Shown piece after piece: positions 1-8,452 of a DNA stretch of 46,654 nucleotides (its first letter is position 1; every line of letters starts with the position of its first letter). Made by a program: the position numbers and the translations under genes. The stretch comes from CAZAMP01 sp964486455 (GTDB lineage Bacteria; Eisenbacteria; RBG-16-71-46; CAZAMP01): contig CAZAMP010000034.1 in NCBI GenBank assembly GCA_964486455.1, forward strand, positions 1 to 46,654, written 5' to 3'. Under the pieces are notes generated by a model. That model saw nothing but the letters and a program-made list of their open reading frames with translations. It had not been told where the DNA came from and ran no database searches.

Positions 1-45
1 GAACTGTCCATTAACATCGAGCCTGAAATGTCCCATTCGCTCTGA

Positions 46-522
46 CGACATACAGATAGCGACCCCATACCTCAGGAGATATCTGAACTAGCGGCGTTGC
101 CCTTGACGTACGCCTTCCTCATTCGCTACCAGCAGGTCTATGGTCGCTGGCCGAGTGACGAGCGATCTCTCTTTCTCTTCGCCACCGAGGTATACATCCA
201 ACGGTGGCGGAAGTGGATCGACTCTGAGCGCCGCCTACCTTGGCTCGAATGCAGCCTCCGTGACACGCTTCAAAGGTTGGCGGCGAAGGGTGGAGCGGAA
301 GGACGTTGTATCTACACGCGTCGCGAAGTCGAGAGCGTCCTTGAGGGTTCACTTGAGGAGCGGGGCGTCTATCGCGACAAGCTGGAGCACTATCTTGGCG
401 TAATCGTCGGGTCGATCCGCCATGCCGGTGGTCCGCTGTTCGAGGTTGCGCCGGGCCTCGTTCGCTTTCGTCACTCGGTGCTGCAGGAGTTCTGGGAGAG
501 AGAGAGAGTCATTCTAGACTAA
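46..522 (+). pseudogene. C-terminal remnant of a NACHT/STAND-type NTPase
   Basis: The frame opens directly after a TGA at 43-45 and ends at TAA 520-522. The only early start is a TTG at 97 without a clear ribosome binding site. The peptide resembles the helical region that follows a NACHT NTPase: ELAALPLTYAFLIRYQQVYG, then an FATEVYIQRW block, and near the end FRHSVLQEFW, which is like the F.H.s.qEFfAA motif that closes this region. No Walker A or B motif is present, and the in-frame peptide before the TGA does not resemble the family. I infer a 5'-truncated relic of a signalling or defence STAND gene. A short real protein starting at the TTG is possible but less likely. The upstream part may lie outside the window in another frame. 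Confidence 0.5.
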
Positions 523-563
523 TCCTTCCCTCTCGGAGGCTCGCCCACAGATCGGAGGCACGA

Positions 564-1520
564 ATGAAACTGAAACCACCGCTCACGTACAAGCCACTGC
601 TCATCATCATCATCATCACCCTCGCACTCACCACATTCGGCTGCTCATCAGCCCCCCGCCCACAACCATTCGCCGACTTTCACCAATCCTTGGCCGAGCT
701 GAGCGCCTCGAGCGACCAAGCCCTCTCCGACGCGCAATCCCTCGCGAAGGGAAGCTTTCGGAGCGGCGCCCCGCTCACCGAGGAGTTTAGATTCGACGAA
801 CTCGTGCTGACGTGGGAGGAAGGCGGCGACCCAACCCAACCGACGCAGGAGAAACTTCCCCTCTACGCCATGCTCCGCGAGATGCGCAGAGGCGTCCGCA
901 GTTTGAATCTCGCCATCACCAACTACGGTCAGTTCCTGGCCGAGCTGGCGGCGGCGCCTCCCGAAGAGGCGGACCGGATCGACGAGCTGGCCAGATCGGC
1001 AAACAGCAATCTACGGTCGGCACGCGACGCGCTCTCCGTCGACTTCGAGGACAAGAAAGTCGCTCTCGTCTCAACGATCGGCGCTGAGATTCTGCGGAAG
1101 AAGATCGAGCGCGACCGAAAGAAGTTCCTCGGCGAAACACTCGACGGCGCACAGGGGATGATCGACGCGCTCTCCGAGCACCTGGTTCCCACGATGGATC
1201 TCGTTGCCCTCGACATTGAAGGCGTCTACATCGCCTGGGCCGACAATCTCGCGCGAGACTACGATGCGGCGGGAAGCCCCGAGCAACAGGCTCAGATCCT
1301 GGACATCTTGATGACCCGGAACGAGGAGACCATCGTGATGATGGAGGCCATTCGCACTATTCGTGAGGCCTACCGAACCCTGCCAAACGCCCATCTGGAG
1401 CTACGGCGCCTCCTCGACGAGCCGGACTCCTTCCTAACCTCAGTCAAGCGCCTGCGAGACGAGGCGCGGCGGATCAAAGGCCTTCATGATGAGCTTGCCG
1501 CGCTCGAAGTCGAAGAATGA
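564..1520 (+). CDS. putative lipoprotein, helical, unknown function
   Basis: 318 residues. The N-terminus has lysines, then a strongly hydrophobic run (residues about 11-24) ending in TTFGC with Cys27. This is a plausible though imperfect lipobox, so the protein is probably exported and lipid-anchored. The rest is Glu/Arg/Leu-rich with no Gly-rich loops and reads as long alpha helices or coiled coil; no enzymatic motif is visible. The ATG at 564 has GGAGG five bases upstream. A second helical gene (1562-1915) follows 41 bases later on the same strand and may be cotranscribed. Family not recognised. Confidence 0.7.
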   Translation: MKLKPPLTYKPLLIIIIITLALTTFGCSSAPRPQPFADFHQSLAELSASSDQALSDAQSLAKGSFRSGAPLTEEFRFDELVLTWEEGGDPTQPTQEKLPLYAMLREMRRGVRSLNLAITNYGQFLAELAAAPPEEADRIDELARSANSNLRSARDALSVDFEDKKVALVSTIGAEILRKKIERDRKKFLGETLDGAQGMIDALSEHLVPTMDLVALDIEGVYIAWADNLARDYDAAGSPEQQAQILDILMTRNEETIVMMEAIRTIREAYRTLPNAHLELRRLLDEPDSFLTSVKRLRDEARRIKGLHDELAALEVEE

Positions 1521-1561
1521 TCGATCGTGAGACACGTGGACGAGAAAGGTGGGATTGAGAC

Positions 1562-1915
1562 ATGACCCTCAGCCAGAAGGTGCAGATCTACAATGTCTAC
1601 CTGGCGAGCTTGAGCAAGGGCGTGAAGCTCGCGGCTTTGCTTCGCAGCAGAGGTGACGGGGAGGAAGTTGCGGAGGTCGAGAAGCGCAATCAGAGGCTCG
1701 CGAAGCTGGCCGCCGACTTCCGGCGAAGCCTGGCCAAGGAGTGGCACGGCAAAGCGAAGCTTCTGCTCAACGACATTCGAGCGGAAAACGAAAAGCTCCA
1801 GCGGCGAATCCGGAAGATCGAGACGTCGATCAGCAGAGCGGAGAACGTGGTCAAGGCGCTCGGGCACATTGATGGCCTGGTTGGGATAGGCAAGCGCATT
1901 CTGGGTGCGGGGTGA
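1562..1915 (+). CDS. small coiled-coil protein, unknown function
   Basis: 117 residues, highly charged, with heptad-like helices from about residue 40 to 100 (ending LQRRIRKIETSISRAENVVK). No signal peptide or membrane segment is seen. The ATG at 1562 lies downstream of GGTGGGA. The gene is 41 bases after the helical lipoprotein gene on the same strand, so the two may work together, for example as an envelope protein and a cytoplasmic or periplasmic partner; this is inference only. Family not recognised. Confidence 0.6.
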   Translation: MTLSQKVQIYNVYLASLSKGVKLAALLRSRGDGEEVAEVEKRNQRLAKLAADFRRSLAKEWHGKAKLLLNDIRAENEKLQRRIRKIETSISRAENVVKALGHIDGLVGIGKRILGAG

Positions 1916-2057
1916 GGTCAAGAAGAGCTTGTACCCGAGGGTGTCCTTTGTCACGCTCGCGGGGAATGACGATCGTCACGACTGTCTCCTGCGCCAACGC
2001 TATGCGAGGCGACGATCGCCGAGACGCAAGGCCGGGCCGCCGGAGGAGAACGTTTCG

Positions 2058-2360
2058 ATGTTGAGGTGGTCTCTTCTTGCAGGTTCGATCTACTTCTTCG
2101 CTGCATCCACGGATCCCGTGGGGCAAAGGAGCTTGGTGAAGGCCGCTCTCATCTCAGGGACGGTCGCGGTCGCCGGACTCGCGATTGTCAATCTCTCTAC
2201 GGATTTCCACGCGCTTTCATCGGGTGCGAGCCTCCATGTGTTTTGGATCGAAACCTGTCTCTTGCTTGGCTATCTGATTTGGCTTGCGGTTCTCTACTCT
2301 CGATCGAAACGTGGATCCACTTCCCAGGTTGATCTCAATCATGGCAGACAAACGGACTGA
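2058..2360 (+). CDS. small integral membrane protein
   Basis: 100 residues from the ATG at 2058, which has a strong GGAGGAG 9 bases upstream; the open frame extends further upstream but that part is Arg-rich and not membrane-like. Three hydrophobic segments are visible: WSLLAGSIYFFAAS, ALISGTVAVAGLAIV, and CLLLGYLIWLAVLY, followed by a basic tail. This suggests a three-helix inner-membrane protein. Its 3' end overlaps the start of the SDR gene by 20 bases, which suggests translational coupling. Function unknown. Confidence 0.6.
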   Translation: MLRWSLLAGSIYFFAASTDPVGQRSLVKAALISGTVAVAGLAIVNLSTDFHALSSGASLHVFWIETCLLLGYLIWLAVLYSRSKRGSTSQVDLNHGRQTD

Positions 2361-3036
2361 TACCTTTGTTCTCTTGATCGGAAACTCTGACGGCATCGGC
2401 CTGGCGATGACGCGGCGCCTCCTGGCTGGCGGTTGGGATGTCGCAGGTGTCTCGCGAAGCGCCTCCCCGATTGACCACTCGTCCTACGCCCACTACGCCA
2501 CCAACGTGACGGCAGCAGACTACCCGGATCGGCTGGCGACACTGACCGACAAGAAGTCGTTCGATCTCTGCATCTACCTCGCCGGGATCGGTGAGCTGTT
2601 GGACCTCGCGAACATGGGCGAAGAGCCCCACATCGTTGACGTCAATCTGCTTGGCATGGTCAGAACCGCCGCCGCCGTCATTCCGGGAATGGTCGAGAGG
2701 GGCAGCGGCCACTTCATCGGACTCTCGAGCCTCGCCGACGAGCTGGTCTCTGCCGAGGCGCCCTCGTACCATGCCTCGAAAGCGGGCTTCTCGAGCTACC
2801 TCGCCTGCCTGGCCAAGGCCGTGAAGCCAAAGGGCGTCCATGTCACAAACGTGCGTTTCGGCTTCGTCGACACCAAGATGGCGAAGGATGACCGCAAGCC
2901 ATTCATGATGAGCGTCGAGCGCGCGGTCGATCACATCGAACACTGCATGAAGCGGAAGCCGGCCGTTTACACCGCACCAAAGATCGCGATACCGTTCGTG
3001 AAGCTACACAAGCTCATAACGAGACTGAGCCGGTAG
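2341..3036 (+). CDS. SDR family NAD(P)-dependent oxidoreductase
   Basis: 231 residues from the ATG at 2341. It has a Rossmann fold with a glycine-rich nucleotide loop GNSDGIG (residues 14-20, a variant of TGxxxGxG), an NAG-like strand (YLAGIGE), a catalytic Ser in IGLSSLAD and the YHASK form of the YxxxK motif. Length is normal for classical short-chain dehydrogenases. The C-terminal tail (PKIAIPFVKLHKLITRLSR) is amphipathic and may associate with the membrane, as in the DltE/YbbO-like groups. The substrate cannot be told from sequence. The start overlaps the upstream membrane-protein gene. Confidence 0.88.
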   Translation: MADKRTDTFVLLIGNSDGIGLAMTRRLLAGGWDVAGVSRSASPIDHSSYAHYATNVTAADYPDRLATLTDKKSFDLCIYLAGIGELLDLANMGEEPHIVDVNLLGMVRTAAAVIPGMVERGSGHFIGLSSLADELVSAEAPSYHASKAGFSSYLACLAKAVKPKGVHVTNVRFGFVDTKMAKDDRKPFMMSVERAVDHIEHCMKRKPAVYTAPKIAIPFVKLHKLITRLSR

Positions 3037-3111
3037 GCGCAGAAGACACTGAAGACGCCGAAGGCGAAAAGGATACCGAATACCCAGACGCGCGACACGA
3101 AGGGACACCCA

Positions 3112-3642
3112 ATGTCCGAGTCCGCCCTAGTCGTCCTGGTCCCCGAAGCCGAGGAACTCGTCGGTCCGTTTCGTGCTATCTATGATCCCGTGGCCAATTG
3201 CGGCATGCCGGCGCACATAACCATCCTCTATCCCTTCAAGAAACCAGAAGCGATCGACGCAAGCGTGACGAGGAAGCTCGAGGCTTTCTTCGAGTGCCAC
3301 GACCCATTCGCGTACGCCCTGGCCACCATCGCGCAGTTTCCCGGGGTCGTGTATCTTGCTCCTGACAACGTCTCTCCATTCGTGGATCTCATGACGGGGA
3401 TTGCAGAGGAGTTCCCGGAGAATCCACCGTATGGCGGCACGATCAAAGAGGTGGTACCGCACCTTACCGTGGGACACTCCGAGAACGAGGCGGTCTTCGA
3501 GAAGCTCAAGGCTGAGTTCACCGTGGTTGCCAAGCGGGAGCTGCCGATCGCGTCACGGGTCGATGAGGTTTGGTTGATGGAGGAACATGAAGGCCGGTGG
3601 CGAGGACGCATACCGTTTCCACTGGGCACACGTGGCCGGTGA
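3112..3642 (+). CDS. 2'-5' RNA ligase / 2H phosphoesterase family protein
   Basis: 176 residues, the usual size for LigT-like 2H phosphoesterases. Two HxT motifs are visible, HITILYPF (His35, Thr37) and HLTVGH (His117, Thr119), spaced as expected for the two-lobed active site. Family members act on 2'-5' or cyclic phosphodiester bonds in RNA or nucleotides; the substrate here is unknown. It sits in a run of single-domain cytosolic enzymes on the same strand, 75 bases after the SDR gene and 30 before a DinB-like gene. Confidence 0.85.
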   Translation: MSESALVVLVPEAEELVGPFRAIYDPVANCGMPAHITILYPFKKPEAIDASVTRKLEAFFECHDPFAYALATIAQFPGVVYLAPDNVSPFVDLMTGIAEEFPENPPYGGTIKEVVPHLTVGHSENEAVFEKLKAEFTVVAKRELPIASRVDEVWLMEEHEGRWRGRIPFPLGTRGR

Positions 3643-3672
3643 CATCATGAAACGCCATCCGAGGAGCACACG

Positions 3673-4236
3673 ATGAACGACAAACGCACGGGGGCCGGCG
3701 CGTCGGACACAGCCGCGGAGATCCGAACGGTACTCAGAAGCCAATACCACGCTACCCTTGCGATGCTCAGGCAGGCGATCGAGCTATGTCCCGATGCGAT
3801 CTGGGTCGGCGGCGAACAGACGAACGCGCCCTGGCAGATCGCCTATCACACTCTGTTCTTCACACACCTGTACATCCAGACGGATGAGCATGCGTTTGAG
3901 CCGTGGGAACATCACCAGGCTGACAATCAGTATCCGGACGCGATCCCCGGGCCGCCGGACCCCAAGAGCGATCTGGCGCTCACGCCCGACCCGTACACCA
4001 AGGAACAGATGCTCTCGTACTGGACCGTCTGTGATGAGATGGTCGATGATGCCGTGGACGCGATGGATGTTCTTGCTCCCGAGAGCGGCTTCAGCTGGTA
4101 CAAGGTCTCCAAGCTGGAGCATCAGATCGTCAACGTCCGTCACGTCGAGCATGGCGCGGCACAGATCGCCGATCGTGTCCGCGCCGTGACGGGTAACGGC
4201 ATCGATTGGGTGGGGAGCAAGCCGAGCGGAAGATGA
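3673..4236 (+). CDS. DinB-like domain protein
   Basis: 187 residues with the DinB/YfiT four-helix pattern: an N-terminal helix (LRSQYHATLAMLRQAI), a conserved PWQIAYHTLFFTHLY block carrying a putative metal-ligand His, a middle extension with ...YWTVCDEMVDDAV, and a C-terminal helix RHVEHGAAQIADRVR that supplies more His. The ATG at 3673 follows GAGGAG. The superfamily contains metal-dependent, thiol-using transferases; no specific reaction can be assigned. The stop overlaps the next start as ATGA, so the following nucleotidyltransferase is probably coupled. Confidence 0.8.
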   Translation: MNDKRTGAGASDTAAEIRTVLRSQYHATLAMLRQAIELCPDAIWVGGEQTNAPWQIAYHTLFFTHLYIQTDEHAFEPWEHHQADNQYPDAIPGPPDPKSDLALTPDPYTKEQMLSYWTVCDEMVDDAVDAMDVLAPESGFSWYKVSKLEHQIVNVRHVEHGAAQIADRVRAVTGNGIDWVGSKPSGR

Positions 4237-5012
4237 TGAATTCGATCGGTGATCTGATCGCGAAGCTCGAGAAGAACTCGGAAGTCGTAGGACTCCTCGA
4301 GTACGGCAGCGCCGCGCACTCGGACCCGGAGATCGAGGGGGACTACGATCTCATCGTGGTGTTGCGACATGCACTGCCGCTGGTCGAAAGCCTGCACTTT
4401 CGCGTTGGCGGTATCCCCGTCGATATCAATCTGCGCTCGTTCGACCAGATCAAGGCATTGGAATACGCGATCGGCTTCGACGCCATTCTGTTTGAGAGCC
4501 GCGTCGTCCACGACCCATCGGGACAGCTGGCAATCGAGCTCGAGGCGCTGACGAAGCGGCACGAAAGGGCGGAGCCGACATGGGCAACGGCCGACGACAT
4601 CGCGAAAATGCGCCACGGCACGCGGCACGCCTTCGACAAGATCCATGCGCGCATGTCGACATCACCGACACTCTGCAGCTACATTCTTCAGCAGAACGTC
4701 TACTGGCTCATTCGAAGCTACTTCGCCGTGCGCGAGATGGACTTTCCCGGTGAGAAGCGCGCGTTGGCGCATCTCTCTCAGCACGAGCGCGAGCTGCACG
4801 ATCTCGTCGAGCGGTTCTACGAGACGGCAGACCGTGAGCGGCAACTCGGACTTTCGGAGCGCATCGCGGACATCGTTCTCGCCCCCGTCGGCGGAATGTG
4901 GAAGGACGACGAACTCCTGGCCTTCGGCGAGAGCCATGGCGAAGATGGAAGCGGCGACCTGCAGGCGGATGGCCGGCGCGCCTTTGTCTCCCTGTTTGGG
5001 TTCGAACCGTAG
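4233..5012 (+). CDS. nucleotidyltransferase-fold protein
   Basis: 259 residues from the ATG at 4233, overlapping the upstream stop by ATGA. The N-terminal 50 residues carry the minimal nucleotidyltransferase signature: LEYGSAAHSD (GS at residues 25-26), then EGDYDLIVVL with DxD at 37-39, and a third acidic position in VDINLRS. The remainder is helical and resembles the C-terminal helical domain of aminoglycoside-type or MNT-like proteins. It is longer than toxin-antitoxin MNT proteins and has no HEPN partner beside it. The acceptor is unknown. Confidence 0.75.
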   Translation: MMNSIGDLIAKLEKNSEVVGLLEYGSAAHSDPEIEGDYDLIVVLRHALPLVESLHFRVGGIPVDINLRSFDQIKALEYAIGFDAILFESRVVHDPSGQLAIELEALTKRHERAEPTWATADDIAKMRHGTRHAFDKIHARMSTSPTLCSYILQQNVYWLIRSYFAVREMDFPGEKRALAHLSQHERELHDLVERFYETADRERQLGLSERIADIVLAPVGGMWKDDELLAFGESHGEDGSGDLQADGRRAFVSLFGFEP

Positions 5013-5047
5013 CACGGAGCGCCACGTTGATATCGGAAGGGGGCGTT

Positions 5048-5578
5048 GTGAGACTCAGACGAATGCACACGATGACATCGTTGACGGTGACCGGCGCTCT
5101 CGGATGGCTATTGACCCTCGTTGTCTTGGCGCCGGCCGTCGACGTCGAGGCCGATGAGCTCGATCTTCCCGCGCTCAACGCATTCGCGATCGGCACCGAC
5201 GTCAATATTGCCTCGGTCGGCGAGAAACCGACGGAATCGTTCAACGACAGCCTTCGGGCGGCGCGCGAACGCGGTGAAGAGTGGACGGCTAACACGATCA
5301 CGATCGCGCTACGATTCGCGGAGTTTCCGAACATCGGCGGTCGGCAAAGCGTTACTGTCCAAACGTCACCGTCCGAATGGGAACCTGGACGGCCCGTGAA
5401 ATGGGTCCGCGTGACGCTCGAAGAGCATGGTTGGCTCGATGACTCGGTGTCGGGGCAGCGATTCGTCATCTGGCTGACTTCCGATCCCACGGGAGAGTTG
5501 ATCGTGCGGCGCGCGCTCTGGGCCCAGGAGTGCTACAGAATGTACTGGAGATACTACTCTGCGGATCCGTGCCCTTAA
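5048..5578 (+). CDS. exported protein of unknown function
   Basis: 176 residues if started at the GTG at 5048, which has GGAAGGGGG just upstream; ATG 5063 is the alternative but is too far from that site. The N-terminus reads as a signal peptide: RLRR, a hydrophobic core (SLTVTGALGWLLTLVVLAP), and probable cleavage after VEA. The mature part has beta-rich sequence and one late Cys pair (QECYRMY and DPCP). No family recognised. It stands alone between the nucleotidyltransferase and VOC genes. Confidence 0.6.
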   Translation: MRLRRMHTMTSLTVTGALGWLLTLVVLAPAVDVEADELDLPALNAFAIGTDVNIASVGEKPTESFNDSLRAARERGEEWTANTITIALRFAEFPNIGGRQSVTVQTSPSEWEPGRPVKWVRVTLEEHGWLDDSVSGQRFVIWLTSDPTGELIVRRALWAQECYRMYWRYYSADPCP

Positions 5579-5655
5579 GCCGAACACGTGGTGGGGCAAT
5601 CGTCATCCATGGCTCGGCGACAGGCCGGAAGGCTGATGGCAGCGAAGGAGAACCC

Positions 5656-6042
5656 ATGAGGATCAAAGTCACCAGCGTTCTGGTTGATGACCAAGAGAGA
5701 GCACTCACGTTCTACACGAACGTCTTGGGCTTCGAGATGAAACAGGATGAGCCATTGGGAGATGGACATCGGTGGCTCACGGTGGTCTCGGCGGAGGGGC
5801 CGGATGACGTCGAGCTCCTGCTCGAGCCGCTAGGTCTGGAGGCGGCCAAGACGTATCAGAAAGCGCTGTACGACGCGGGCATCCCATTGACGGCCTTTGC
5901 GGTGTCGGATGTGGTGAGCGAATGCTTGAGGCTCACCCAACTCGGTGTCGTCTTCGAGGCGGGCCCGACCGAGGTGGGTGAAACGACGATCGCGGTATTC
6001 GACGATACCTGCGGCAATCTGATACAGATTTACGAAGAGTGA
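5656..6042 (+). CDS. VOC family (glyoxalase/bleomycin-resistance fold) protein
   Basis: 128 residues from the ATG at 5656, with GAAGGAG 5 bases upstream. It shows the typical VOC pattern: VTSVLVDDQERALTFYTNVL at the start, GFEM, a central WLTVVSAEG strand, DVELLLEP, and the C-terminal VFDDTCGNLIQIYEE, where the last Glu is a usual metal ligand. Proteins of this exact form are common stand-alone glyoxalase-like enzymes with unknown substrate. Confidence 0.88.
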   Translation: MRIKVTSVLVDDQERALTFYTNVLGFEMKQDEPLGDGHRWLTVVSAEGPDDVELLLEPLGLEAAKTYQKALYDAGIPLTAFAVSDVVSECLRLTQLGVVFEAGPTEVGETTIAVFDDTCGNLIQIYEE

Positions 6043-6085
6043 AACGCGTGAGTCGGCTGCCCCCGCGGCCAGGGGAGAGAGACTG

Positions 6086-7543
6086 ATGAAACCCATCGTT
6101 CTCATTCACGGCTATAGCGCCGAAGGCAAAGACAACAGCGTCGAAACCATCTACGGCACGCTTCCGAACGACCTCAAGCGCACATTGAGGGGGAGCGACG
6201 TCGTAGACATCAACCTGAGCCGCTGGATTTCACTGAGCGACGGGATCGCCCTCGACGACGTGAGCTTTGCTCTCGATCGGGCGCTCAAGAGTAGAGAGTA
6301 CAGACATCTCCTCAAGACAGGCTTCCACGTCATCATTCACAGCACCGGCGCTCTCGTTGTTCGAAACTGGATGCGGCTCTACGAGCGGAAGCCGTCGCCT
6401 ATCCACAACCTGGTCTATCTGGCCGGCGCTAACTTCGGGAGCGGGCTCGCCCACATCGGCAGAGGAGAGCTTGCGCGATGGGGGCGGAAGATCTTCCAAG
6501 GCACCGGGCGCGGCGTGCGTGTTCTCAACGAGCTGGAGTTCGGTTCGACGAAGACCCTGGATCTTCATCTTCACTTTCTACAGAACGGATGTGATCCCTA
6601 CGACGACTATGAAGTCCGGGAGTATTGGGCGATCGGGTCACAGACCCTCGATGAGCTCCGTCCGCTTCCCATCCGCTACGTGAAGGAAGACTCCTCCGAC
6701 GGTACCGTGCGAACGAGCGCCTGCAATCTGAACTTCAACTACATCTCGATTCAACCCACGCGCAGGGCGTACGATCTCAAAGTGAGCACGGTGGATCGGA
6801 CCATCAAGCAACGTCTGAACGACAAGAAGATCCCGATGAATCGGTACGCGTACGAGAAGTCGAAGCTCGCGGCCGACCGGCGGCAGATCCCGTTCGCGGT
6901 GCTCTACCAAACCGCTCACTTCGGAAAGGACCTGGGGATCGTCAGCGGCAAGGATACCCGCAAGAAGGTCCTACCTCTCCTGGAGGAGGCGCTGACGACG
7001 CCGCATGATGAGGATGCCTATCGTCGGGTCGTCACGTCGTGGGAAAGGGTCACGGCGAGGACGTTCAGCAGAGCGGTGAGACTCCGATGGGGTCTACTGG
7101 AATGGAACAAGCAGGCCCAGTATGAAGGCCATTCACAACTGATCTTCCGCATCCGCGACCAGTTCGGGATCGACGTCGACCACTATGACATCACGTTCAG
7201 GTCAGAAACGAGCGACAAGGAGCAGCCCCGGCTCGAGAAGATGATCGAGGACAAGCACGTGAACCGCCACCACCGGGGTACGACCACCTACTACCTCCGC
7301 ACCCAGGAATGCAAGAAGGTCGGCGGCAAGCGTCGCTGGACGAATCTGCTCGACACCGTGGCGAAGCTGGCTTTCGAAGTCACGGGCCACGAACCGAAGT
7401 CCGATGACATTCGCTACCTGCCGTTGACCATCGACCTCGAGCCCGAGGAGATCAGGAGACTCGTCCAGCCGTTTCGCACGACGCTAATCGATGTGAAGCT
7501 GCTGCGGTTGCCGTCCGAGGAGGTGTTCAAATTCGCGGTCTAG
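6086..7543 (+). CDS. alpha/beta hydrolase (lipase-like) with long unknown C-terminal region
   Basis: 485 residues. The N-terminal 200 residues form a lipase-like alpha/beta hydrolase: IVLIHGYSAEG with the HG oxyanion motif, nucleophile elbow HSTGALVVR (Ser86, with His in place of the first Gly of GxSxG), and NLVYLAGANFGSG after it. A later SSDGTVRTSACNLNF resembles the acid-loop region (SDGxV) of bacterial lipases. Residues about 250-485 are charged, look alpha/beta and match nothing I know. No signal peptide, so probably cytosolic. The start follows GGGGAGAGAG. Substrate unknown. Confidence 0.75.
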   Translation: MKPIVLIHGYSAEGKDNSVETIYGTLPNDLKRTLRGSDVVDINLSRWISLSDGIALDDVSFALDRALKSREYRHLLKTGFHVIIHSTGALVVRNWMRLYERKPSPIHNLVYLAGANFGSGLAHIGRGELARWGRKIFQGTGRGVRVLNELEFGSTKTLDLHLHFLQNGCDPYDDYEVREYWAIGSQTLDELRPLPIRYVKEDSSDGTVRTSACNLNFNYISIQPTRRAYDLKVSTVDRTIKQRLNDKKIPMNRYAYEKSKLAADRRQIPFAVLYQTAHFGKDLGIVSGKDTRKKVLPLLEEALTTPHDEDAYRRVVTSWERVTARTFSRAVRLRWGLLEWNKQAQYEGHSQLIFRIRDQFGIDVDHYDITFRSETSDKEQPRLEKMIEDKHVNRHHRGTTTYYLRTQECKKVGGKRRWTNLLDTVAKLAFEVTGHEPKSDDIRYLPLTIDLEPEEIRRLVQPFRTTLIDVKLLRLPSEEVFKFAV

Positions 7544-7577
7544 GCAAGGGCAGGCTCGTAGCGTCCGGGGTGTGTCG

Positions 7578-8294
7578 ATGACGGCCGGGAAGAAGAGCCT
7601 ACCTCTGCGATGGCTTCCGATCGCGTGGCTGGGGCTCGCGTTCACATCGTTCGTCTTCGTCATCTTCGGAATGATCGAGCAGGGCGATCCCACGCAACTG
7701 ATCGAACGAAAGTTCGGTGATGCCGGGCTCTTCGCTTTCATGCTCTACGGGTTGGGTGTGGTAATCGCACTCTTCGTGCTTCGTCGCCTCTTGTATCGTC
7801 ATGACTTAGGCTGGCGGGACGTCGGCGTAACCGGAGGGTTCACGCGCACGGCGTTCCTCTATGGGGTCGGCGGATGGCTCGTCGCGTTTCTCCTCTACTA
7901 TGGGATCTCGAGCGCCGTGGAAGCCGCCGGCATCAGGATGTTCTGGAACGAAGGGGCGTTCTTCGCGCTCGATAGTGTCTGGCGTGTCGCCGGCATCGTT
8001 CTCGCGGCGGTGATCGTCGCGCCCGTCGCCGAAGAGATCCTCTACCGCGGTTACGTATTGGGCGCGCTTCTGGACCGGTTCTCACCGGTGGTTGCCGCCG
8101 TTCTCTCGGCGCTCATCTTCGCGAGCATTCACGTGACCGTAGGTCCCGGGATGGTCATCTATCTCTTCGTCGGTGCGCTCATCCCCGCGTATCTCTTCAT
8201 CCGATTCCGCAGCGTCGCGCCGTGCATCCTCATGCACTTCTTGAACAACGTGGTCGCGTATCTCGTGATCCCATTGCTGTTCAAGGGCGAGTAG
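7578..8294 (+). CDS. CPBP family intramembrane glutamic endopeptidase
   Basis: 238 residues from the ATG at 7578 (GTG 7572 is too close to the CCGGGG ribosome site). About seven hydrophobic segments are seen. The hallmark motifs of the CPBP/Abi (Rce1-like) family are present: EEILYRGYVLGALL (EExxxRG), a FASIHVTVGPG segment with the second-motif His, and MHFLNNVVAYL near the end. These residues form the Glu/His active site within the membrane. The substrate is unknown. A second, more divergent member is at 16896-17519. Confidence 0.88.
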   Translation: MTAGKKSLPLRWLPIAWLGLAFTSFVFVIFGMIEQGDPTQLIERKFGDAGLFAFMLYGLGVVIALFVLRRLLYRHDLGWRDVGVTGGFTRTAFLYGVGGWLVAFLLYYGISSAVEAAGIRMFWNEGAFFALDSVWRVAGIVLAAVIVAPVAEEILYRGYVLGALLDRFSPVVAAVLSALIFASIHVTVGPGMVIYLFVGALIPAYLFIRFRSVAPCILMHFLNNVVAYLVIPLLFKGE

Positions 8295-8383
8295 GCCATA
8301 GGTCGGCATCGCTGCTCGCCGGTCCCGACGGGCTCGGACGGAGGGGCGCGAGGAACGATCGCCGTTACTTCGTGATATCCGTT

Positions 8384-8392
8384 TGGTAGAAT
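8384..8392 (+). promoter_or_regulatory. extended -10 promoter candidate (TGGTAGAAT)
   Basis: TGnTAGAAT lies 60 bases upstream of the DinB-like gene at 8453, in a 158-base gap between genes. No convincing -35 hexamer is seen at 17 bases, which fits an extended -10 type. It matches the general form of the CGTGCTANACT elements elsewhere in the window. Confidence 0.4.
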
Positions 8393-8452
8393 CCTCACCG
8401 ACGCCATATCCACTGATCGTGTGAACCCGTTGAGAAACTCTTGGAGGCCCAC

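Noticed and set aside
1905..2057. Longer start for the small membrane protein at 1905
   Set aside because: The extra 51 residues are charged and Arg-rich, overlap the upstream gene, and the ATG at 2058 has a much better ribosome site.
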